Shown here: piece after piece, positions 35,042 through 43,589 of the stretch | Numbering within the stretch: position 1 is the stretch's first letter | How the letters are laid out: each line of letters opens with the position of its first letter | DNA from: JALJPB01 sp034111045 | GTDB lineage: Bacteria; Pseudomonadota; Gammaproteobacteria; Enterobacterales; Alteromonadaceae | Assembly: GCA_034111045.1 (NCBI GenBank) | Contig: JAWUYA010000034.1 | Location: 1 to 64,000, forward strand | DNA length: 64,000 nt | Direction: 5' to 3' | Made by a program: the position numbers and the translations under genes | The notes under the pieces: model-generated | What the model saw: only the letters and a program-made list of their open reading frames with translations | Told to the model about the DNA's origin: nothing | Databases searched by the model: none

Positions 35042-36172
35042 CTACATGTCATCATCAGACTCTAACCCTTCAATAGTAATGCCGCTTAAGGCACTAATGT
35101 CACTCTGATCGTTTGAACGTAGCTTGATCATCAAACGTAAATCATTGGGTGAGTCGGCATGATGTATTGCATCAGTATAAGTTATCAACCCTTCATTATA
35201 TAAGTTAAATAATGCCTGATCGAAAGTTTGCATTCCTAGCTCTTTCGATTTATTCATCGCCTCTTTAATTTCTGCTATGTCGCCTCTCTTAATCAGTTCA
35301 GCGACATAAGGTGAATTAAGCAAAATTTCGATAGCAGCGATACGACTTTGACCATCTTTTGCTGGAATTAATTGCTGAGCAATAATGCCACGTAAGTTCA
35401 AGGATAAATCAAATAACAATTTATCATGTTGTTCGGCTGGTACTAAATGCATAATACGGTCGATTGCTTGGTTGGCATTGTTAGCATGCAATGTGGCGAT
35501 ACATAAGTGCCCTGTTTCAGCAAACGATAGTGCATATTCCATAGTTTCTTGGCTACGAATTTCACCAATAAGAATAACATCGGGAGCTTGCCGTAAAGAA
35601 CTTTTTAAGGCGGCATCAAAGGAGTCAGTATCTAGACCTACTTCACGTTGCGTGATCATAGATTTACCATGTTCATGAATAAATTCAATAGGGTCTTCAA
35701 TGGTTAAAATATGGCCGTATGCATTTTTATTACGATAGCCGATTAATGACGCCATTGATGTTGATTTACCGCTACCGGTACCACCAACAAAAAGGACTAA
35801 ACCACGTTTTGACATGACAATATCTTTTAAAACTGGTGGTAAACCTAGTTGATCTACGTCTGGAATTTCGGTAACAATACGCCTTAAGACCATGCCCGCC
35901 ATATCACGTTGCCAAAAAGCTGAGATACGAAAACGGCCAATATCATCAACATAAATGGCATAGTTACATTCTTTTTTTTCATCAAACACTCGGCGTTGCT
36001 TATTATTCATAGATAAATGAACAAGCGCTAGCGACTGCTCAGGTGTTAAAACATCCGTATCAATGGGGTGTAATTCACCATTTATTTTGGCACTCACCGG
36101 TAATTTTGCCGTGACAAACATATCCGAAGCGCCAGCTTTTACCATTTTTTTTAATAGATCATTGAATTCCAT
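35042..36172 (-). CDS. pilU: Twitching motility ATPase PilU
   Basis: Hexameric ATPase that helps PilT retract type IV pili at the cytoplasmic face of the inner membrane. The chain has 376 residues. Walker A is GGTGSGKSTS, with Asp box EDPIEF, Walker B PDVILIGEIR and His box ETGHLCIATLHA. The acidic C-terminal tail (ESDDDM) is typical of PilU. The gene starts 13 bp after the pilT stop, forming a pilT-pilU operon on the minus strand. The order is the same as in Pseudomonas. Confidence 0.93.
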   Translation of the reverse strand: MEFNDLLKKMVKAGASDMFVTAKLPVSAKINGELHPIDTDVLTPEQSLALVHLSMNNKQRRVFDEKKECNYAIYVDDIGRFRISAFWQRDMAGMVLRRIVTEIPDVDQLGLPPVLKDIVMSKRGLVLFVGGTGSGKSTSMASLIGYRNKNAYGHILTIEDPIEFIHEHGKSMITQREVGLDTDSFDAALKSSLRQAPDVILIGEIRSQETMEYALSFAETGHLCIATLHANNANQAIDRIMHLVPAEQHDKLLFDLSLNLRGIIAQQLIPAKDGQSRIAAIEILLNSPYVAELIKRGDIAEIKEAMNKSKELGMQTFDQALFNLYNEGLITYTDAIHHADSPNDLRLMIKLRSNDQSDISALSGITIEGLESDDDM

Positions 36173-36185
36173 TACTTTACTCCAA

Positions 36186-37229
36186 CTAAAACCCTGAAAA
36201 TTGATTTTTATCTGTGGCTTTTTCTATTGCAGCTTGTTTGGAAATTATGCCGCTATTCACCAGGTTTTGTAAGGATTGATCCATAGTCTGCATACCATGC
36301 CGCATACCTGTCTGAATAGCAGAATACATTTGTGCAATTTTATCTTCGCGGATAAGGTTACGAATGGCAGGAACAGCAATCATAATTTCGTGCGCGGCTA
36401 CTCGGCCACCGCCCACCTTTTTAATTAGTGCTTGAGAAATTACCGCCCGTAGCGATTCAGATAACATTGAGCGTACCATCGACTTTTCTTCCCCTGGGAA
36501 GACATCAATAATACGGTCAATGGTTTTAGGTGCAGAAGTCGTATGTAAGGTACCAAATACTAAGTGACCGGTTTCGGCGGCGGTCATTGCCAGGCGAATA
36601 GTTTCTAAATCACGCATTTCACCCACAAGAATAACATCAGGGTCTTCACGGAGTGCTGAACGTAAAGCCGCTTCAAAACTTAACGTGTCACGGTGAACCT
36701 CGCGCTGATTAATCAAACACATATGATTTTCATGGACGAATTCTATGGGGTCCTCGATAGTCAGAATATGATCATTTTTAGACTTGTTAATATAATCAAC
36801 CATAGCTGCTAGCGTTGTTGATTTACCTGAGCCTGTTGGGCCCGTAACAAGCACTAAGCCACGAGGGGTGTCAGAAATTTCTCTAAAAATATCAGGACAA
36901 CCTAAATCATCTAATGAAAGAATTTTACTTGGGATGGTACGAAATACTGCTGCAGGCCCGCGATTTTGATTAAAAGCATTGACCCTGAAACGAGCTAAAT
37001 TCTTAACTTCAAATGAAAAGTCGACTTCTAATTTTTCTTCATACTCTTTCCGTTGGCGATCATTCATAATATCATAGACTAACGCATTAACATCTTTAGC
37101 ATCAAACGCGGGTATGTTAAGTTTACGAACATCGCCGTCTACCCGAATTAGTGGCGGAGAGCCTGTTGATAAATGTAGATCTGATGCATTATTTTGTACG
37201 CTAAATGCTAATAGTTCGGTAATATCCAT
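36186..37229 (-). CDS. pilT: Type IV pilus retraction ATPase PilT
   Basis: Main retraction motor of type IV pili. The chain has 347 residues. Motifs are Walker A GPTGSGKSTTLA, Asp box EDPIEFVHE, Walker B PDVILVGEMRDLETI, His box ETGHLVFGTLHTTSA, and the AIRNLIREDK motif needed for retraction. The first codon ATG has only AAGAGG about 10 nt upstream. It is divergent from yggS with a 56-bp spacer that must hold both promoters. The pilT-yggS pairing is conserved in gammaproteobacteria. Confidence 0.95.
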   Translation of the reverse strand: MDITELLAFSVQNNASDLHLSTGSPPLIRVDGDVRKLNIPAFDAKDVNALVYDIMNDRQRKEYEEKLEVDFSFEVKNLARFRVNAFNQNRGPAAVFRTIPSKILSLDDLGCPDIFREISDTPRGLVLVTGPTGSGKSTTLAAMVDYINKSKNDHILTIEDPIEFVHENHMCLINQREVHRDTLSFEAALRSALREDPDVILVGEMRDLETIRLAMTAAETGHLVFGTLHTTSAPKTIDRIIDVFPGEEKSMVRSMLSESLRAVISQALIKKVGGGRVAAHEIMIAVPAIRNLIREDKIAQMYSAIQTGMRHGMQTMDQSLQNLVNSGIISKQAAIEKATDKNQFSGF

Positions 37230-37285
37230 AAAAACCTCTTATGTAAAAGTAATGGTTAAATAAATTGAGCATTGAAGTAACTTAA

Positions 37286-37960
37286 ATGATAGACATAAAA
37301 TACAATCTAGCTATTATTAAACAGCAAATTTTTCAAGCCTGTCAACAAAGCAATCGCTCTATTGATGAGGTTATTCTTTTAGCTGTTAGTAAAACAAAAC
37401 CCATTAATTTAATTGAACAGGCTTATCAAGCTGGTCAACATGAATTTGGAGAAAGTTATGTGCAAGAAGCTATTGATAAAATTAGCGCTTTGACACACCT
37501 TTCACAATTAAAATGGCACTTTATTGGTCCTATTCAATCAAATAAAACCAAGCTAATTGCAACACATTTTTCTTGGGTTCATTCAGTCGACAGAATTAAA
37601 ATTGCGGCACGGCTAAATGAACATAGCTATGGTCAAGATAACTCGCTAAACGTTTGTTTACAAGTCAACATTAGCGGTGAGACCAGTAAATCAGGAGTCA
37701 CTATTGATGAATTACCGGCATTAGCTGATTTTATCGACAAATGTGAACATTTAACCTTAAGAGGTTTGATGGCCATACCAGAAAAAAACGCCGAAAAATC
37801 AAGCTATATCAAGATGCTTTCGCTATTTAACCAATTAAAAACAAGTTATCCAAAGCTCGATACGTTATCTATGGGCATGTCTAATGATTTAGCCCCTGCA
37901 ATTGCAAACGGCTCAACGATGGTTAGAGTTGGTTCTGCTATTTTTGGGCAACGAGGGTAA
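37286..37960 (+). CDS. yggS: PLP homeostasis protein YggS
   Basis: Pyridoxal-phosphate-binding protein of the PLPBP/YBL036C family, which buffers free PLP and affects amino acid pools. It has no known catalytic activity. The chain has 224 residues as a single alanine-racemase-like barrel. The PLP lysine is Lys36 in LLAVSKTKP. Other cues are GESYVQEA, HFIGPIQSNK, and the phosphate-binding SMGMSNDLAPAI with GSTMVRVGSAIFG at the end. It is followed by proC and yggT, as in E. coli and Vibrio. Confidence 0.94.
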   Translation: MIDIKYNLAIIKQQIFQACQQSNRSIDEVILLAVSKTKPINLIEQAYQAGQHEFGESYVQEAIDKISALTHLSQLKWHFIGPIQSNKTKLIATHFSWVHSVDRIKIAARLNEHSYGQDNSLNVCLQVNISGETSKSGVTIDELPALADFIDKCEHLTLRGLMAIPEKNAEKSSYIKMLSLFNQLKTSYPKLDTLSMGMSNDLAPAIANGSTMVRVGSAIFGQRG

Positions 37961-38097
37961 TATATAATGACTATTCATCATCGGCTATAAGCTTAGAATA
38001 TATTTTACTCTTGTCGCCGCTCTGTGTCACTCAGAGATAATTTTTTAAAGTGCGTTACAAACAACAACGAATTATTTAAATAAGTTAAAGGTATATC

Positions 38098-38916
38098 ATG
38101 AAAAAAGTTGCATTTATTGGTGCGGGCAATATGAACGCTAGCATCATCAAAGGGCTAATCAAACAAGGGATTGATGGCCAAGATATTATTGTCGCTAATC
38201 CTTCGGCTGAAAAACGCCTTGCCTTAGCCGACGCCTTAGGTATTAAACAAACGGCAAGCAATTTAGATGCTGCCCGCTTTGCCGATTTTATTGTTCTAGG
38301 GGTAAAGCCTCATTTGATTAATGATGTTTGCCAAGAGATTAGTCAAGCCCTTGATATTTCGACAAAGTGTTTTCTCTCCGTTGCCGCAGGGTGCACTATC
38401 TCACAAATGAAAAAAGTGCTGGGAGAAAATATTGCCATCATTCGCACTATGCCAAATACACCAACCCAGCTTGGTTTAGGGATGACAGGGATGTTTGCTT
38501 GCCCATCAGTAAGCAATGAGCAGCGTGATTATGCCGATCAATTAATGGCCGCGGCTGGTGAAACGGTTTGGGTAGACAAAGAAACGCAAATAGATGATAT
38601 TACGAGTATATCCGGTTCAGGTCCCGCTTACTTCTTCTTGTTTATGGAAGCGATGCAACAACAGGCAAAAGCAGCAGGTTTTTCTGAAGCTGTTAGTAGA
38701 AAGCTTGTCCAACAAACCGCATTAGGTGCTGCAAATATGGTTGTTTGCAATGCTGAACTTGAAATTAGCGAGTTGCGTAACAATGTTACCTCTAAGGGCG
38801 GTACGACTCAAGCGGCATTAACTACACTTATTGACGGTGGTTTAACACCATTAGTGGGTCGTGCTGTTGCAGCGGCCTTAAACCGTGCTAAAGAAATTTC
38901 CCAACAAAATTCATAA
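38098..38916 (+). CDS. proC: Pyrroline-5-carboxylate reductase
   Basis: Last step of proline synthesis: reduces pyrroline-5-carboxylate with NAD(P)H. The chain has 272 residues. The N-terminal Rossmann motif is VAFIGAGNMNASIIKGL, followed by VLGVKPH, RTMPNTPTQLGLGMTG, and the active-site segment SISGSGPAYFFLFMEA. The signature near the C-terminus is ELRNNVTSKGGTTQAAL. AAAGG precedes the ATG. yggT follows after 12 bp, so the two are cotranscribed. Confidence 0.96.
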   Translation: MKKVAFIGAGNMNASIIKGLIKQGIDGQDIIVANPSAEKRLALADALGIKQTASNLDAARFADFIVLGVKPHLINDVCQEISQALDISTKCFLSVAAGCTISQMKKVLGENIAIIRTMPNTPTQLGLGMTGMFACPSVSNEQRDYADQLMAAAGETVWVDKETQIDDITSISGSGPAYFFLFMEAMQQQAKAAGFSEAVSRKLVQQTALGAANMVVCNAELEISELRNNVTSKGGTTQAALTTLIDGGLTPLVGRAVAAALNRAKEISQQNS

Positions 38917-38928
38917 CCGGAGACTTTA

Positions 38929-39477
38929 ATGGAAGCCATAATTTATCTATTAAGATTTGCTTTTGACGCCTTATTGACCATATTAATTATGCGCGTGTGG
39001 CTACAACTCGTCAAAGCAGACTTTTATAATCCCCTGAGCCAATTTATAGTTAAAGTTAGTAATCCTTTGGTTATTCCGCTTCGAAGAATAGTGCCTGGCT
39101 TTGGCGGTATTGATTTAGCAACGGTGTTACTCGCATTTATAGTGGCAACAGTTAAATTTATCAGTATTACTTTACTTAGTGGAGGCGAATTAGACCTCCT
39201 AGTATCTCTTTATATCGGTTTAATTATTCTTGGTAAGCAAATAGGTTTTTTAATCTTTGTTATCATGTTAGTGATGGCGCTAATGAGTTGGGTTGTACAA
39301 GGTTATAATCCCACTCAAGCGGTTTTTCATCAACTAACAGAGCCTTTTTTACGTCCTATTAGAAAAATAGTGCCTAGCATTGGTGGTTTAGATTTATCTG
39401 TACTTATCGCTTTTTTACTGCTCAATGTGATAAATATATTTCTCTCAAACGTATTACCATATTGGGCACAATTATAA
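38929..39477 (+). CDS. yggT: YggT family membrane protein
   Basis: Integral membrane protein of 182 residues made of two repeated YggT units. Each unit has the pattern of a helix, then NPLSQFIVKVSNPLVIPLRR or the matching second copy QAVFHQLTEPFLRPIRK, followed by GGIDL or GGLDL and a second helix. The function is not established; a role in osmotic or ion homeostasis has been proposed for relatives. CCGGAG lies before the ATG. It is translationally close to proC. Confidence 0.9.
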   Translation: MEAIIYLLRFAFDALLTILIMRVWLQLVKADFYNPLSQFIVKVSNPLVIPLRRIVPGFGGIDLATVLLAFIVATVKFISITLLSGGELDLLVSLYIGLIILGKQIGFLIFVIMLVMALMSWVVQGYNPTQAVFHQLTEPFLRPIRKIVPSIGGLDLSVLIAFLLLNVINIFLSNVLPYWAQL

Positions 39478-39576
39478 GTCAATATGGCTTTTTGCTTCGA
39501 CCGCTTTAACAGTAAAACTGTCGAACTCAAGATTGATTGTCTATACTCAACACTACACCATTATTTGGAGAAAAAC

Positions 39577-40029
39577 ATGGCAGCCTTATCTAAAAAGTGT
39601 TCACTACTCACCCTGTTATTTATTGCTTTTTCCAGTTTTTTTTCAGCTGCTGTAATGGCTGAAAACATGAAAGAATTAGGTTCAATGAATGTGCATTACA
39701 TGGCAATTGGTGCAACGTTTTTAACGCCGAAAATAGCTAAACAATATGGTATTGAGCGTAGTCGTTATAATGGTTTAATTAATATATCTGTACTTGATAA
39801 CACAAAGAAAAACATGCCAGCAAAAACAGTTTCTATCTCGGGCACAGCACGTAATGATTTGGGACAAATTAAATCATTATCGTTTCAAGAAGTTAAAGAG
39901 GGTGAGGCTATTTATTACTTAGCTCAGGTAAATTATAGCAATGAAGAAACCTATTATTTTGACTTGGAAATTACTGATGGTAAAGAAAGTCACAAAATGA
40001 AATTTAAGCAAAAATTTTACGTTGACTAA
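39577..40029 (+). CDS. Periplasmic DUF4426-like protein
   Basis: A 150-residue exported protein. Residues 1-27 form a signal peptide (LTLLFIAFSSFFSAAVMA, then ENMKEL). The mature part has VHYMAIGATFLTPKIAKQYGI and a beta-rich remainder ending MKFKQKFYVD, which matches the DUF4426 pattern known from Alteromonadales and Vibrio next to yggT. I start at ATG 39577 with GGAG upstream; the frame extends to 39484, but that would bury the signal peptide. No function is known. Confidence 0.8.
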   Translation: MAALSKKCSLLTLLFIAFSSFFSAAVMAENMKELGSMNVHYMAIGATFLTPKIAKQYGIERSRYNGLINISVLDNTKKNMPAKTVSISGTARNDLGQIKSLSFQEVKEGEAIYYLAQVNYSNEETYYFDLEITDGKESHKMKFKQKFYVD

Positions 40030-40074
40030 TCAAATTAACGAGTCAAAGTGTAACGAGGTAAGTCATTCAAACGG

Positions 40075-40998
40075 CTAACCTCTATTTTCAACTAAACGCT
40101 TTGATATAAAACTGACAACACGTCCTCCCATTGAGTTGATTAACAACCCTATCATCACCAACACAATACCTATCCCCTGTTGCCACAACAAGGTTTCATT
40201 TAATAAAATAGACGCCGCGGTTAAACCAACAACAGGAACACCTAAGCTCAATGGCGCCACTTGAGCTATAGGATAGCGTCCTAATAAATACCCCCATAAA
40301 CTATAACCGACAATAGAAGCCATTAACGCTAAATATAATAAGGCTGATATAGAACTTAGTTCAATATTAATCAGACTATTGAGGATTACTTGCGGACCTT
40401 CAAAATAATAGCTGGCGACTAAAAAAGGAACAGGAGGTATCCAAGCCGACCAAACAACCAAGCCTATATTAGCATTATAGCCTCTTTGATTAATGGAACG
40501 ATTGATAATATTCCCCAATGCCCAACACATTGCCGCCGCTAATGTTAAGCCAAAACCTACACCTGTCATCACCATGTAAGTAGTTGCCGCTTGCTGATCT
40601 GATGCGCCAATAATATATAGCCCAATACCTGACACTAACATCGCTAAAACCTGAATAGGTTTTATTTGTTCCTTGAGGATAAGCACAGCAAAAATAAGGG
40701 TGAAAAGTGCTTGAGATTGTAAAACTAATGAGGCTAATCCTGCAGGCATACCAAAAGCCATCGCAGAAAATAAAAAAGCAAACTGACCAAAACTTAATGA
40801 CATGGCATAAAGTATTAACCAATGCCATGGAATGTTAGGACGCTTGACAAACAAAGATCCTATAATAGCTACTAATAAAAAACGCTCTGCCCCCATTAAT
40901 AAAGGTGGTAGGCTTTCTAGGCCCCAAATAATAACAACAAAGTTGATGCCCCAAATAAAAATAATAAATAACCCAATTAAACTGTCTTTTAATGACAT
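40075..40998 (-). CDS. EamA-family (DMT) transporter
   Basis: Inner membrane permease of the drug/metabolite transporter superfamily. It has 307 residues with ten predicted helices in two EamA repeats (LIGLFIIFIWGINFVVIIWG at the start; GFGLTLAAAMCWALGNIINR in the middle). Relatives export amino acids or metabolites; the substrate is unknown. It lies on the minus strand inside an otherwise plus-strand conserved run, between the DUF4426 gene and rdgB, and has its own control region at about 41000-41080. Confidence 0.85.
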   Translation of the reverse strand: MSLKDSLIGLFIIFIWGINFVVIIWGLESLPPLLMGAERFLLVAIIGSLFVKRPNIPWHWLILYAMSLSFGQFAFLFSAMAFGMPAGLASLVLQSQALFTLIFAVLILKEQIKPIQVLAMLVSGIGLYIIGASDQQAATTYMVMTGVGFGLTLAAAMCWALGNIINRSINQRGYNANIGLVVWSAWIPPVPFLVASYYFEGPQVILNSLINIELSSISALLYLALMASIVGYSLWGYLLGRYPIAQVAPLSLGVPVVGLTAASILLNETLLWQQGIGIVLVMIGLLINSMGGRVVSFISKRLVENRG

Positions 40999-41086
40999 CC
41001 CCCCCCTCCCATATGATAATTTTCAATGTTTAGTCCTTTAAGGTATTATGCACACCTTGCGAACAATAGAGCAATTAAGAGTAACA

Positions 41087-41695
41087 ATGTCAACGATCGT
41101 TTTAGCCACAGGTAATCAAGGCAAAGTAGAAGAGCTGGCAAGTTTGCTCGCCACACATAACATTACCATTGTTCCTCAAAGTACCTTCAATGTGCCCGAT
41201 GTTGCAGAAACAGGCACTACTTTTGTTGAAAATGCCATAATAAAAGCACGGCATGCCTCTAAGATGACTGGTTTGCCAGCAATTGCAGATGACTCAGGTC
41301 TTGCTGTTGACGCGCTAGCTGGTGCGCCAGGTGTTCATTCAGCACGTTTTGCAGGAGAGCATGCCAGTGATATCGACAATACCGAAAAATTATTAGCGGC
41401 ACTATTAAACGTAGAAGATAACAAGCGAAGTGCTCGTTTTCATTGTGTATTGGTCTATATGCAAAGCAGTAAAGACCCCACACCCATTATTTGCCATGGC
41501 ATATGGGAAGGCAGTATTTGTCGAGAGCAACAAGGTGAACAAGGTTTTGGTTATGACCCGGTTTTCTGGCAAGCAGACCGTCAACTAACTTCGGCGCAAT
41601 TACCCCGTGATTTAAAAAACCAATTAAGTCATCGTGGTAAAGCGTTAGCTCAGTTAGTGCCTTTACTTTTAGCTAAAACCTCAACAATAAATTAA
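41087..41695 (+). CDS. rdgB: RdgB: dITP/XTP pyrophosphatase
   Basis: House-cleaning enzyme that hydrolyses XTP, dITP and ITP to monophosphates, keeping deaminated purines out of DNA. The chain has 202 residues from ATG 41087, where the family start STIVLATGNQGKVEEL is found; the frame runs back to 41048. Other motifs are IADDSGLAVDALAGAPGVHSAR, GFGYDPVFW and the C-terminal SHRGKALAQL. hemW follows 9 bp later, as in E. coli. Confidence 0.94.
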   Translation: MSTIVLATGNQGKVEELASLLATHNITIVPQSTFNVPDVAETGTTFVENAIIKARHASKMTGLPAIADDSGLAVDALAGAPGVHSARFAGEHASDIDNTEKLLAALLNVEDNKRSARFHCVLVYMQSSKDPTPIICHGIWEGSICREQQGEQGFGYDPVFWQADRQLTSAQLPRDLKNQLSHRGKALAQLVPLLLAKTSTIN

Positions 41696-41704
41696 AGGAA
41701 TCGC

Positions 41705-42850
41705 GTGTTAGTTATCCCCCCCTTATCTTTATACATTCATATCCCGTGGTGTGTACAAAAGTGTCCATATTGCGACTTTAACTCCCATGCATTAAAACAT
41801 GATATTCCTGAGCAAAAATATATAGAACAGCTCATTATTGACTTAGACTCTGATATTCAACGTTTTGATTTATCAAGCCGCCCTTTGTATAGTATTTTTA
41901 TTGGTGGCGGAACACCGAGCTTATTTTCAGCGCCTGCCATTGAAAATTTATTGCAGCAAGTATTACAGCGATTTGAATACAAAAGTGATATAGAAATAAC
42001 ACTAGAGGCAAACCCTGGTACGGTTGAAGCTGACAAATTTATCGGTTTTTTTAATGGCGGTGTTTCACGATTATCTATAGGCGTTCAAAGTTTCGAATCA
42101 GATAAGCTCATTAAGCTGGGTCGAATTCACGACAGTAGTCAGGCAAAAAAAGCAGCCCTGTTAGCACAACAGTGTGGCATAAAAAGCTTTAACCTAGATT
42201 TAATGCATGGCTTGCCTCAGCAAAATATCGATAACGCGTTAGATGATTTAAAAACAGCTATCAGCTTAAATCCTAGCCATATCTCTTGGTATCAATTAAC
42301 CATAGAGCCCAATACCCCTTTTCACTCTAAGCCGCCAACACTTCCTCAAGATGATGTTTTATGGGAAATTCAAGACAAAGGTATCGAGTTATTAGCTCAG
42401 GCTGGCTACCAACAATATGAAATATCAGCTTTTAGCAAACCAAAATTTGAGTGCCAACATAACCTGAATTATTGGCAATTTGGTGATTATATCGGCATTG
42501 GCTGTGGTGCTCATGGCAAGATCACCGATGCTAACAGTAAATCAATATTTCGTACGGTAAAAGTCAAACATCCTAAAGGCTATTTAGATATTGAGCGTCA
42601 ACATTTAGATCACCTTACAACCGTGAAAGAAGATGAGTTACCCTTTGAATATATGATGAATCGGTTAAGATTACAGTCGAAATTTACACTAGAGGATTAT
42701 CAAAAAGCTACTGGTTTAGCCGTTGACTCGGTATTACCCACTTTAGAACGTGCGAAAAAAAGGCAACTGATGGAACAACATGATGATCATTGGCAGGTTA
42801 GTCAACATGGACATCGTTATTTAAATGACTTATTGGAAATGTTCTTATGA
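41705..42850 (+). CDS. hemW: HemW, radical SAM heme chaperone
   Basis: Coproporphyrinogen-dehydrogenase-like radical SAM protein that carries heme to target enzymes; it is not a true HemN. The chain has 381 residues. The iron-sulfur motif CVQKCPYC (Cx3Cx2C) lies near residue 16-23, then the GGGTPSLFS glycine motif, LEANPGTVE, RLSIGVQSF and QYEISAF. The GTG start at 41705 is backed by AAGGA 6 nt upstream. Its stop overlaps the tadA start by 4 bp (ATGA), which suggests translational coupling. Confidence 0.92.
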   Translation: MLVIPPLSLYIHIPWCVQKCPYCDFNSHALKHDIPEQKYIEQLIIDLDSDIQRFDLSSRPLYSIFIGGGTPSLFSAPAIENLLQQVLQRFEYKSDIEITLEANPGTVEADKFIGFFNGGVSRLSIGVQSFESDKLIKLGRIHDSSQAKKAALLAQQCGIKSFNLDLMHGLPQQNIDNALDDLKTAISLNPSHISWYQLTIEPNTPFHSKPPTLPQDDVLWEIQDKGIELLAQAGYQQYEISAFSKPKFECQHNLNYWQFGDYIGIGCGAHGKITDANSKSIFRTVKVKHPKGYLDIERQHLDHLTTVKEDELPFEYMMNRLRLQSKFTLEDYQKATGLAVDSVLPTLERAKKRQLMEQHDDHWQVSQHGHRYLNDLLEMFL

Positions 42851-43377
42851 ATGCCGCTACCAGGCAAGAAAGTATTGAGCAACATGCACTTGATGTCTGC
42901 TTTATGAATCGCGCCTATCAATTAGCTCAACAAGCAGAGGCTCATAATGAAATTCCTATTGGTGCGGTTATGGTTGTCGATGGGCACGTTATTGGTGAGG
43001 GATTTAATCAATCAATTATGTTAAATGATCCCTCAGCTCATGCTGAAATGATAGCAATACGCCAAGCAGGTAAAACATTACAAAATTATCGAATGTTAGA
43101 CTCTACCTTATATGTCACTTTAGAACCCTGTCCAATGTGTGCAGGTTTACTGATACATAGCAGAATAAAACGATTAGTTTTTGCCACAAAAGACAAAAAA
43201 ACAGGGGCGGCAGGCAGTCTACTTAATTTAGTTAATCACCAAGGGCTAAACCACCAAGTTGAGGTGAGTGAGGGGGTAATGGCTAACGAGTGTAGCGCCC
43301 TGATCTCGGCTTTTTTTAAAAGACGAAGAGCTGAAAAAAAAATAGAGAAACAAGTAATAAAAACGTTGATTCTCTAG
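42847..43377 (+). CDS. tadA: tRNA adenosine-34 deaminase
   Basis: Converts A34 to inosine in the anticodon of tRNA-Arg(ACG). The chain has 176 residues. Zinc ligands are the His in DPSAHAEMIAIRQAG, with the catalytic Glu, and the two Cys in LEPCPMCAG. The C-terminal basic tail (SAFFKRRRAEKKIEKQ) is typical. It overlaps hemW by 4 bp. Its last 4 bp overlap the stop of a small minus-strand frame. Confidence 0.94.
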   Translation: MNAATRQESIEQHALDVCFMNRAYQLAQQAEAHNEIPIGAVMVVDGHVIGEGFNQSIMLNDPSAHAEMIAIRQAGKTLQNYRMLDSTLYVTLEPCPMCAGLLIHSRIKRLVFATKDKKTGAAGSLLNLVNHQGLNHQVEVSEGVMANECSALISAFFKRRRAEKKIEKQVIKTLIL

Positions 43378-43502
43378 TCTATTAACTTTTCTTCATGCAG
43401 CGTTTGCATAAAAAACTCTTGACGACGAGTCGCTACTTTGTGGTGCTGACGTGCCAATTGACGCTTTCGTTGAGATGCTGTTGCTAGTCTTTTGTTTTTC
43501 AT
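43374..43502 (-). CDS. Possible small basic protein, 42 residues
   Basis: This short minus-strand frame has ATG at 43502 and stop at 43374-43376, with GTGGGA a few bases upstream as a ribosome site. The product begins MKNKRLATASQRKRQLARQH and ends LHEEKLID. It is strongly basic in its first 28 residues, so RNA or ribosome contact is possible. There is no membrane segment. It overlaps the tadA stop tail-to-tail by 4 bp. I do not recognise it. It fills most of the tadA-mltF gap. Confidence 0.45.
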   Translation of the reverse strand: MKNKRLATASQRKRQLARQHHKVATRRQEFFMQTLHEEKLID

Positions 43503-43589
43503 GTTATCCCACTTTTTATTTCATAAATTAAATGAATACCAGTTTAGTATTACTTACCTTTATGACATTTTGATGACAAAGTCACCACC

